From: Flammeovirgaceae bacterium UBA4659
GTDB taxonomy: Bacteria; Bacteroidota; Bacteroidia; Cytophagales; Cyclobacteriaceae
Direction of reading: 5' to 3'
Length of the DNA stretch: 8,456 nt
Assembly (NCBI GenBank): GCA_002405445.1
Contig: DHLV01000100.1
Span: 1-8,456 of the forward strand
Part shown: piece by piece, positions 1 to 5,632 of the stretch
Layout of the letters: every line of letters begins with the position of its first letter
Numbering within the stretch: the first letter of the stretch is position 1
Notes under the pieces: model-generated
The model's database searches: none
What the model was told of the DNA's origin: nothing
What the model saw: only the letters and a program-made list of their open reading frames with translations
Translations under genes and position numbers: made by a program

Positions 1-443
1 AGCGCCCGGGTTCGTTGGAACCGCTGCACCATCAACCCTGCCAGTAAAATGAGCATGAGCAGCGGGTTAACAATCAGTCGGTGGAAAAAAGACAGCAATG
101 GGGTAGATATCTCGGAGGTCCCCTCGCATCGCAGTTTCAAAAATAGGTAAAGCGGCAGCAGTATGATCAACTCCAGCAAAAAAATAGCTGACGCCAACTT
201 TACTTCGCCCGCACGATTGAAGACAGCAACAAACAGTGCCACGCAAATCAGATCGTTGGCAACCAACCTTAACCCCCGGCTTAAAATAAAGGGCCCATTG
301 CTATCCGCTGGAAATGCGCCTTGCAGCCACCCCAGCAGTTGGCGTTGGCAAACAAAAACGAGCAGAAAACCCAAAAGGCAAAACCCTACTAACGCGGGCC
401 TCAGCCAGCGAGGTTTATTGGGTACGAGCGGTAGATCTTCCAT
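1..443 (-). CDS. exosortase F system-associated membrane protein, partial (3' end beyond window)
   Basis: This frame opens at ATG 443-441 and stays open for 147 codons to the left edge, so only the last residues and the stop are missing. The protein is very hydrophobic. Likely membrane segments lie near residues 16-32, 60-76, 84-103 and 125-140. A conserved-looking stretch at residues 119-131 (FFHRLIVNPLLML) matches what I recall of the small membrane protein that accompanies XrtF in Bacteroidota. That family is about 140-150 residues, so the gene should stop just outside the window. The start lies 29 bases inside the xrtF gene, which argues for translational coupling. Its molecular role is unknown; a structural or substrate-handling partner of the exosortase is an inference. 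The assignment rests on the adjacency and the motif together. Confidence 0.82.
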   Translation of the reverse strand, partial: MEDLPLVPNKPRWLRPALVGFCLLGFLLVFVCQRQLLGWLQGAFPADSNGPFILSRGLRLVANDLICVALFVAVFNRAGEVKLASAIFLLELIILLPLYLFLKLRCEGTSEISTPLLSFFHRLIVNPLLMLILLAGLMVQRFQRTRA

Positions 444-954
444 CAAATTTCCACGCCCAAGCTATCCAAAGTAACACAACAAAAAAATAGATGAAGGCCG
501 TAAACAGGTATTTGTGGAAGTAATAAAAATAGGAAGAGCGTGTGTAGGCTTGGTTGAACAACAACCACAGGCGGGCAAGGTTAGCAAGGTGGATGGCAAC
601 AAAACCCAGAACAAGAAAAACGGCCAAGCGCCCGGGCTGCCCACCATAGGCAACCAAAAAAGCTGCGAAAACGATCAACACGTTAATGCCATTGCACCCT
701 TCAAATACGTTGATCACCGTTTTGCCAGTGCTGGCCTCCACCAATGAAACGCGGGCTTTGGTAGAGTACGCTGCCTCCACCCCCATGTGAGTGTTGGAGA
801 TAAGCCATGCGACTTGCTCAGATACCAGTTTGGTGATGCCATCTGCCATGGGAGATTGCTGGCGGATGTAAATGCCATACACCAGGTTACCCACCACGTA
901 AATGGCAAGAAACTTGGCCAGAAACCAAAGTGCGGGTTTGAAGTCAGTCCACAT
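415..954 (-). CDS. xrtF: exosortase family protein XrtF
   Basis: This is a 179-residue polytopic inner-membrane cysteine transpeptidase-like protein of the exosortase/archaeosortase superfamily. All three signature residues are present: Cys87 in EGCNGINV, Arg128 in NLARLWLL, and His147 in YYFHKY. Membrane segments are near residues 9-28, 88-104, 108-130 and 148-168. The length fits the compact XrtF type, not the longer proteobacterial EpsH enzymes. Exosortases are thought to cleave a C-terminal sorting tripartite tail from exported proteins and pass them to an envelope acceptor; no substrate gene is visible here. The ATG overlaps the end of the upstream acetyltransferase gene by 11 bases. An AAGGAG sequence sits only one base before the ATG, too close for an ideal ribosome site, so coupling to the upstream gene is more likely. 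The next gene is the expected XrtF partner, which supports the subfamily call. Confidence 0.92.
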   Translation of the reverse strand: MWTDFKPALWFLAKFLAIYVVGNLVYGIYIRQQSPMADGITKLVSEQVAWLISNTHMGVEAAYSTKARVSLVEASTGKTVINVFEGCNGINVLIVFAAFLVAYGGQPGRLAVFLVLGFVAIHLANLARLWLLFNQAYTRSSYFYYFHKYLFTAFIYFFVVLLWIAWAWKFDGRSTARTQ

Positions 955-1564
955 ACTCCTTCGCGGGAACGCCCATTAGCTTTTTGCCTGCCGCGCAGCT
1001 TTTAGTGACCACAGCCCCAGCGCCCACCACGGTGTCGGCACCCATCTCAAGGTTTTGCAGAATGCGTGCGCCCGCACCAACATAACACCGCTCGCCTAAC
1101 GTCACGTGCCCCGAAACGCTGCATTGAGGCATCAATGAACAGTAATTCGATAACTGCGTGTCATGGCCGATCGTGCAGGCCAGATTAATGATGCAAAAAT
1201 CATGGATGTGCACGTTGGTGGTGATGATCACGCCCGCTGCAATGATGTTTCCGCGGCCCACTGAATTTTGCGGGCCGTCTAACACGACCTGGGGGTGGAT
1301 GACATTCGGGAATTCGAAGTGCCGATCTATTTGTTTGGCAATCCCCTGGCGGATCTGAGGGTTGGCGATAGCGATCACCAATCCGGTGCCACCGGGTAGT
1401 TGATGAACATCAGATACCTTGCCCAAAATGGGTAAGTTCTCAGGAGCACCGTTCTTTTCTTTGTCATCAAAAAAACCAACGAAATCAAACTGCGGCAACT
1501 GCGCAAGCAGCCAAGCGGTCTCTCGCCCAAATCCTCCGGCACCGATGATTGCGACTTTTTTCAC
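944..1564 (-). CDS. PglD/NeuD-type sugar O/N-acyltransferase
   Basis: This 206-residue protein has the two-part build of the NeuD/PglD family. The N-terminal Rossmann-like domain (about residues 1-85) begins VAIIGAGGFGRE, with FDD near residues 32-34. The C-terminal left-handed beta-helix of hexapeptide repeats covers about residues 95-195, and the typical ending GVPAKEYV follows. His134 in TIGHDTQL is in the place expected for the catalytic histidine of PglD. PglD acetylates the 4-amino group of UDP-4-amino-sugars using acetyl-CoA in the cytoplasm; other members O-acetylate sialic acids or act in perosamine-type pathways. The nearby DegT aminotransferase and PglC-like transferase favour a PglD-like role, but the exact sugar cannot be read from the sequence. 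It overlaps the upstream transferase gene by 4 bases (ATGA) and xrtF by 11. Confidence 0.88.
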   Translation of the reverse strand: MKKVAIIGAGGFGRETAWLLAQLPQFDFVGFFDDKEKNGAPENLPILGKVSDVHQLPGGTGLVIAIANPQIRQGIAKQIDRHFEFPNVIHPQVVLDGPQNSVGRGNIIAAGVIITTNVHIHDFCIINLACTIGHDTQLSNYCSLMPQCSVSGHVTLGERCYVGAGARILQNLEMGADTVVGAGAVVTKSCAAGKKLMGVPAKEYVD

Positions 1565-2151
1565 TGTCCTGTAAATTCTTTTTCTGCCAGCGATCGATCT
1601 TCTTTCAAAGATAGCAACAGGATGATCGTTTTGATGATAATTTTAAGATCAGTGGTGAAGGAGATGTTTTGAATGTACCAGCGGTCGAGTTCAAATTTTT
1701 CTTCCCACGAAATCGCGTGTCGGCCGTTCACCTGCGCCCAGCCTGTGATGCCGGGTTTTACCGTGTGACGAAGGTGCTGATTGGCATCCATCAACCTGCC
1801 ATACTCTACCGGCAGCGGTCGCGGGCCGATGATCGACATCTCCCCTCTCAGCACATTCCATAACTGAGGCAGTTCATCGAAGTTGGTAAGGCGGAGGAAA
1901 TCACCCCACCCCGACCTGCGCATCGATACAGGCCGTGCCTGATCGGTGTGGAGCGTTCTGAATTTGATCATCCGGAAGGGAGCCTGGTTCCGCCCCATGC
2001 GCTGAGCATAAAAAAAAACAGGGTAGTTACCCGAGGCTAAAAAAACGAGGCAAATGATCAGAAGAAGCCAGCCGCTGCATGCGAGGAGTACCAAAGCACC
2101 CAGCCGGTCGAGGGCAGGCTTCACTATAGCCGAATAGCCACCTCTCTTCAT
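1561..2151 (-). CDS. PglC-like phosphoglycosyl transferase (second of tandem pair)
   Basis: This 196-residue protein is a small monotopic bacterial sugar transferase. It should move a sugar-1-phosphate from a UDP-sugar to undecaprenyl phosphate at the inner membrane face, starting a glycan. Visible features in order are a hydrophobic re-entrant helix at about residues 17-39, the basic KFRT motif at 63-66, the catalytic Asp92-Glu93 pair in FDELPQLWNVLRGEMS, IIGPRP at 107-112, and PGITGWAQVNGR at 133-144. The following ISWEEKFELDRWYI stretch is very like PglC, the phospho-N,N'-diacetylbacillosamine transferase. The length is typical. Its nearest downstream gene encodes a PglD-like acetyltransferase, repeating the PglC-PglD association known from Campylobacter. 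Substrate remains an inference. A nine-T run lies in codons 46-49. It overlaps both neighbours by 4 bases. Confidence 0.9.
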   Translation of the reverse strand: MKRGGYSAIVKPALDRLGALVLLACSGWLLLIICLVFLASGNYPVFFYAQRMGRNQAPFRMIKFRTLHTDQARPVSMRRSGWGDFLRLTNFDELPQLWNVLRGEMSIIGPRPLPVEYGRLMDANQHLRHTVKPGITGWAQVNGRHAISWEEKFELDRWYIQNISFTTDLKIIIKTIILLLSLKEDRSLAEKEFTGQ

Positions 2152-2735
2152 GCAAACAATGCGGCCAGCGTTTGAAAGATGATCTTGAGATCAACCCAAA
2201 ACGACCGGTGATCGAGATACTTCAGGTTGAGCGCCAGTTTAGCCGGCATGATTTCTTCCCGATAAAACCGGATGGGATCCGTTTGCCCTTCGAGCAATGC
2301 GTTTTCGTTGCGGTACCGGATGGAGGCCCAATCGGTGAGGCCCGGCCGAATCGACAGGACTCTTTGCTGCTCAGGTGTGTACAAGTCAACGAACGTTTTG
2401 ACCTCCGGTCGCGGCCCTACCAGACTCATGTCGCCCCGCAGCACATTGATCAACTGGGGCAACTCATCGAGTTTGTATTTGCGAAGCCAGTAGCCGGCAC
2501 GTGTGATGCGCGGGTCGCGGGTGCCGATGGTGATCGCTGCCTGCCGATCAGCAAAAACGTGCATGGTTCGAAACTTCCACAAACGAAACATTGAAAATCC
2601 CCGTCCGACACGTTCCTGCCGGAAAAAAACCGGGCCGGGCGAATCCCATTTGATGATCAGTGCCATCACGACAAAGAAAGGCGAAAGCAGAACCAGCCCA
2701 ATGCCTGCGACTAAAACATCCAAAAACCTTTTCAT
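2148..2735 (-). CDS. PglC/WcaJ-type phosphoglycosyl transferase (first of tandem pair)
   Basis: This 195-residue protein is a second small phosphoglycosyl transferase of the same superfamily as its downstream neighbour but clearly different in sequence. The N-terminus (KRFLDVLVAGIGLVLLSPFF) is the standard membrane hairpin. It is followed by GPVFFRQERVGR at about 34-45, KFRTMH at 54-59, catalytic Asp90-Glu91 in KLDELPQLINVLRGDMS, LVGPRPE at 105-111, and PGLTDWASIRYRNEN at 131-145. The change from GWAQVNGR in the neighbour to DWASIRYRNE, plus a longer C-terminal part, puts it in another substrate subgroup. It probably initiates a glycan on undecaprenyl phosphate. The gene overlaps the aminotransferase by 4 bases (ATGA), so it may use the aminosugar made by that enzyme, as in the Bacteroides WcfR/WcfS pairing known from polysaccharide A; that link is inferred. 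Confidence 0.9.
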   Translation of the reverse strand: MKRFLDVLVAGIGLVLLSPFFVVMALIIKWDSPGPVFFRQERVGRGFSMFRLWKFRTMHVFADRQAAITIGTRDPRITRAGYWLRKYKLDELPQLINVLRGDMSLVGPRPEVKTFVDLYTPEQQRVLSIRPGLTDWASIRYRNENALLEGQTDPIRFYREEIMPAKLALNLKYLDHRSFWVDLKIIFQTLAALFA

Positions 2736-3958
2736 CTCACAGTAACTGACGCTACATCATTATATGCATCGACCACGGATGTAACAACCAAGTGAACCTG
2801 CTCAGCTGTAAGACCCGGGTAGATGGGGAGGGAAATCTCCCGCGCATAGCTGTCGTAGGCCACCGGGTAGTCCTCCATCCGGTAGCCTCGAGTACGAAAA
2901 ACTGTGAGTAACGGGAGAGGCTGGAAATGGACATTTACGGAAACCCCCGCCTGTGTGATCTTCACGATCATCTCATCGCGCTGGCCCTCGCTGATACCAC
3001 GGACCCTGAGTGCAAACAAGTGAGCCGATGAAGCCCGATGCGGAGTATCCCCCGGGGGTAACTCAGCCCAAACATGAGCGCGAAAAAAATCTACATACTG
3101 ATCAAAGATTTTCTTCCGCTCGGGTAGCAAGTGATTCGGATATTTTCGCAACTGGGCTAAACCTATAGCCGCACAAATGTCGGGCATGTTCATTTTAAAA
3201 CCCGGATAAATGATATCGTACTTCCAGCCCGCACCGTTCGTTTTGGCCAAGGCATCTTTGGTTTGACCGTTGAGAGACCAGAGTTTGAGTTGCTTATAGA
3301 CCTCGAGGCTATCAAACGGTGCCGGCAGGTTGATACACATCGCTCCTCCTTCGGCAGTTGTCACGTTTTTGACGGCATGAAATGAAAACACGGAAAAATC
3401 GCCCCATACGCCAATCGGTTTGTTCGCATACCGGGCACCGAGCGAGTGCGCAGCATCACTTAACACCATCACCCGCCCAAGCCTTCTCTGATTTTCGGTG
3501 GTGGGTGTAAACTTCGATTTGACTTCGGGCGCATTGACCAAATCAAAAAGAGCGTGATAGGCACACGGCCACCCCGCAATATCGACCGGAATAATGACTT
3601 TGGTTCGGGAAGTGATCTTCTCGCGAATCTTGCCAACATCGAGGTTAAAATCATCCCCGCTATCCACCAATACAGGAACAGCTCCGAGGTGCATCACCAC
3701 CAGGGCGGTGGCCGCATACGTATAAGCCGGGATGATGACCTCATCGCCCCTCGTTACACCATACCAATGCAGCAGTAACATCAAACCGGAGGTAGCGGAG
3801 TTGCAGCACGCCACGTGCGTTAGCCCGGTTTGCTCGGCCACGAGTTTCTCCAGGGCCAGCACTTTCGGGCCGGACGTAATCCACCCAGACTCCAGCGTGT
3901 CCATCACTTCGCGCTTGATGTCGTCATCGATGTAGGGTGGCGAGAAGGGGATTTTCAA
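2732..3958 (-). CDS. DegT/DnrJ/EryC1-family PLP-dependent sugar aminotransferase (PglE/ArnB/WcfR-like), TTG start
   Basis: This 408-residue enzyme should transaminate a UDP-4-keto-sugar to a 4-amino sugar using PLP and glutamate in the cytoplasm. The N-terminus (MKIPFSPPYI, then LESGWITSGP at 22-31) is classic for the family. The PLP phosphate-binding region is around NSATSG (53-58), Asp168 in SDAAHS contacts the pyridine ring, and Lys197 in SFHAVKNVTTAEGG is the Schiff-base lysine. A stretch at about 138-163 appears inserted relative to ArnB and resembles a Bacteroidota subgroup. The start is TTG at 3958-3956: the in-frame upstream sequence has a TGA and no ATG, and initiating at TTG restores the family N-terminus exactly. 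A five-codon mini-ORF (ATG at 3972) ends on a TGA that overlaps this TTG. A relic of another copy of the first codons lies at 4986. Confidence 0.93.
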   Translation of the reverse strand: MKIPFSPPYIDDDIKREVMDTLESGWITSGPKVLALEKLVAEQTGLTHVACCNSATSGLMLLLHWYGVTRGDEVIIPAYTYAATALVVMHLGAVPVLVDSGDDFNLDVGKIREKITSRTKVIIPVDIAGWPCAYHALFDLVNAPEVKSKFTPTTENQRRLGRVMVLSDAAHSLGARYANKPIGVWGDFSVFSFHAVKNVTTAEGGAMCINLPAPFDSLEVYKQLKLWSLNGQTKDALAKTNGAGWKYDIIYPGFKMNMPDICAAIGLAQLRKYPNHLLPERKKIFDQYVDFFRAHVWAELPPGDTPHRASSAHLFALRVRGISEGQRDEMIVKITQAGVSVNVHFQPLPLLTVFRTRGYRMEDYPVAYDSYAREISLPIYPGLTAEQVHLVVTSVVDAYNDVASVTVR

Positions 3959-3978
3959 ACGGATCTCTTCATTAGTGC

Positions 3979-3996
3979 CTGATCAAAACTGATCAA
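3979..3996. repeat. short direct repeat CTGATCAA x2 at toxin stop
   Basis: The 8-base word CTGATCAA occurs at 3979-3986 and again at 3989-3996, one helical turn apart. Each copy holds the palindrome TGATCA. The second copy includes the stop codon of the AbiEii gene, and the pair sits in the 34-base gap before the aminotransferase. It may be an operator half-site pair, a recombination scar, or chance; nothing else in the sequence decides between these. Confidence 0.45.
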
Positions 3997-4616
3997 GTCA
4001 AATTGTCCAAATACTCTTTTTGGTGATGCACAATGCTGCTTTTTACATCACTCCAGCTTGCCGGAATAAGCTGAACCGGGTCCACATCAGCTTCCGCATC
4101 CTCAAAATACACAAGGCTTTTGATTACCATAAAGGCTGAGCCATCCATGTATTTTTGGTTATAGAAACTGAGAAGTTCCCTCAACGTAAATCTCTTCAGC
4201 AAAAAGTATAAATCAAAAAAATCCTTCTTTGCGCCCCGCCCGGTAATCGCAGCAAGTTTCATCGCGCCAATATCCCGATCAGACGCCAACCGTATCTGGT
4301 CTATGCTCAAAAGTGGACCGATCCACGGATAAGGGTAATTGACGATATCTACTTTGATTCCATCAATCAAATACGACTTGATATGTTGAAGATTCTGTAG
4401 AATCTTTACCTCACCTATCGAACCTAAATGAGAGGACAGCATGATCGTGTCCATCGTAAACTCACCAAACAAATCAAGATCAATAGATTTACGATGACCG
4501 TATTGCAAGGCAAGTGAAGTACCTCCTGCCAAACGTAGCTGCTCGAAACCGGCCAGGCGGAGCAGCTTTTTCAGGAGTTCCAGTGTCGTGGAATCGATTG
4601 CCTGATAGTGTAGCAT
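3993..4616 (-). CDS. AbiEii/AbiGii-type nucleotidyltransferase toxin
   Basis: This 207-residue protein belongs to the AbiEii nucleotidyltransferase family, the toxin part of type IV-like toxin-antitoxin and abortive-infection systems. The NTase signature is clear: LAGGTSLALQYGHRKSIDLDLF at about 29-50, giving the GG(T/S) motif and metal-binding Asp46 and Asp48, with a likely third acidic residue Asp90 in IKVDIV. The family-typical DIGAMKLAAITGRGAKKDFFDLYFLL follows at 115-140. Relatives transfer nucleotides to tRNA or other targets; the target here is unknown. Length is normal for the compact Bacteroidota members, and no disabling change was seen. The start lies 46 bases inside the upstream DUF6922-like gene, a toxin-antitoxin style overlap. 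It sits inside a glycan locus with no phage or transposase gene nearby. Confidence 0.9.
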   Translation of the reverse strand: MLHYQAIDSTTLELLKKLLRLAGFEQLRLAGGTSLALQYGHRKSIDLDLFGEFTMDTIMLSSHLGSIGEVKILQNLQHIKSYLIDGIKVDIVNYPYPWIGPLLSIDQIRLASDRDIGAMKLAAITGRGAKKDFFDLYFLLKRFTLRELLSFYNQKYMDGSAFMVIKSLVYFEDAEADVDPVQLIPASWSDVKSSIVHHQKEYLDNLT

Positions 4617-4894
4617 CTGAACTTTTCTTTGGCCACTCCCGCATAGGTTGCCACAAACGATAAAGCGCGATCATCCAGGCTTCTGAGTGAAGTAGAAATT
4701 CGAACCAGTTCTGCTTTTCCGTAATACCTTTTAATAATCAACCAATCGTCCAATAATCCATACTCCAACACGCGTTGAATGATGAATTTCGCTTGCTTGT
4801 CCATGTCAACCTCCGAGCGATCAACGTCCCAAAACAAATGAGCGGACAACCCCTGTAAGGCCTTTAAGGCTTCTGCGTTGTACATCATGGCCAT
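4571..4894 (-). CDS. putative antitoxin, DUF6922-like
   Basis: This 107-residue protein resembles the small Bacteroidota family I know as DUF6922. Shared features are LFWDVDRSEVD at about 20-30, IIQRVLEYGLLDDW at 38-51, YYGKAELVRI at 58-67, and a C-terminal KFRCYTIRQ with a final HW near 104-105. Such proteins are repeatedly found directly ahead of AbiEii-like toxins, so it is read here as the antitoxin; no biochemical role is proven by the sequence. ATG codons at 4894, 4888 and 4885 are all possible starts; the first gives the length stated. No good ribosome site precedes any of them. The end overlaps the toxin gene by 46 bases. Upstream, 96 bases separate it from the GNAT gene, and these hold the aminotransferase relic. 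Confidence 0.75.
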   Translation of the reverse strand: MAMMYNAEALKALQGLSAHLFWDVDRSEVDMDKQAKFIIQRVLEYGLLDDWLIIKRYYGKAELVRISTSLRSLDDRALSFVATYAGVAKEKFRCYTIRQSIPRHWNS

Positions 4895-4932
4895 TCAAAG
4901 TAACGAAAAAGAGAACAAATTTTGATGTGTTG

Positions 4933-4986
4933 CATTTGTTCCATTTCATCCTTACCGATGTAGGGCGGGGAAAAGGGGATTTTCAT
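4933..4986 (-). pseudogene. 5' relic of a DegT-family aminotransferase gene
   Basis: Reading from ATG 4986-4984 gives MKIPFSPPYI, identical to the first ten residues of the intact aminotransferase that starts at 3958, then GKDEMEQM, still plausible for this family. After about codon 18 the frame diverges and it stops at TGA 4887-4885 inside the antitoxin start region. Over the first 30 bases, 26 match the intact gene. The mismatches are the start codon (ATG against TTG) and the third positions of codons 5, 6 and 7, all silent. It begins only 4 bases after the GNAT stop, the spacing of an operon gene. I read it as what remains of an earlier aminotransferase allele; expression as a 33-residue peptide is possible but unsupported. 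Confidence 0.8.
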
Positions 4987-4990
4987 GTAC

Positions 4991-5632
4991 TTAGATAAGT
5001 CGTTTCTCCATTTGTGTGGAGTTGTTTTCTACTTTGGCAACAGTCCAACCATTTCGCAAATAGGACTGGATCGCTTTTTGGTTATCGGATTTCACTGACA
5101 AAACCATTTTTCTTACACCATATTGCTGCGTCCGTCTTTCAAATTCCCGCAGTAGACCAGAGCCATATCCCATACCCTGCGACAACGGATGAACGCCAAT
5201 AACTACCAAACCCGTATACGGCTCTTTCGGAGGAGTAACAAATCGTATCTCGGCCTTTGTGAATTTTTTTCGAATCTTCACAGCCATATTGCGGAACAAC
5301 AAGGCATATCGGGTAAGAAAGTCTTTATGTAGCAAAAGCCAGGGCCGAAGGATCAAAGCTTTGACCGCGTCATTAAAGGTATGCTGTATCATACTGCTGG
5401 CTGAACCAAAGCCCAACGTGCCATCTACAATCATACCCCCGACATAGCCAATCACTTTTTGCTCTTCCTCAACAAAAAAAAGAAATGCTTTATCTGTAGA
5501 TAGGTACCAACTGAATACTCTTGACAGGTAATTGGTGCCCATTTTTGAAGTAAGCGAATCCGGGAAAACACACCTATGACAACGGGCTATCCGAATGAGA
5601 TCAATATGTTGAGCATCGTGAAATTGCATCAT
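4991..5632 (-). CDS. GNAT-family N-acetyltransferase
   Basis: This 213-residue protein is a GCN5-related acetyltransferase. The acetyl-CoA site (motif A) is seen at about 143-160, VVIGVHPLSQGMGYGSGL, with the Q-x-x-G-x-G type loop at 152-157. Motif B follows as LSVKSDNQKAIQSYLRNGW at about 178-196, where the Asn-x-x-Ala-Ile-x-x-Tyr pattern is standard. The N-terminal half (CHRCVFPDSLTSKMGTNYLSRVFSWYL) resembles GNAT proteins often found in capsule and exopolysaccharide loci. Its setting suggests it N- or O-acylates a sugar precursor or glycan residue in the cytoplasm; the acceptor is not predictable. Two adjacent ATG codons open the gene, and the ATGA overlap (4 bases) with the upstream GT2 gene favours the first. 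It is followed after 4 bases by the aminotransferase relic. Confidence 0.88.
   Translation of the reverse strand: MMQFHDAQHIDLIRIARCHRCVFPDSLTSKMGTNYLSRVFSWYLSTDKAFLFFVEEEQKVIGYVGGMIVDGTLGFGSASSMIQHTFNDAVKALILRPWLLLHKDFLTRYALLFRNMAVKIRKKFTKAEIRFVTPPKEPYTGLVVIGVHPLSQGMGYGSGLLREFERRTQQYGVRKMVLSVKSDNQKAIQSYLRNGWTVAKVENNSTQMEKRLI

Noticed and set aside
163..474. Open frame of 103 codons on the plus strand
   Set aside because: It is antisense to the XrtF-associated membrane protein and the end of xrtF, and its product has low-complexity composition with no recognisable motif.
2172..2594. Open frame of 140 codons on the plus strand
   Set aside because: It lies wholly antisense to a phosphoglycosyl transferase with all motifs intact; no domain is recognisable in the plus-strand product.
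4895..4932. Bacteroidota -33/-7 type promoter before the antitoxin
   Set aside because: A TTACTTTG resembling the -7 box lies directly against the first ATG and no TTTG stands at the right distance upstream, so no promoter is called.
4933..4986. Relic as a simple target-site duplication made by insertion
   Set aside because: The matching stretches differ at several silent sites and diverge after codon 10, which a recent target duplication would not show; no transposase or terminal inverted repeats were found.
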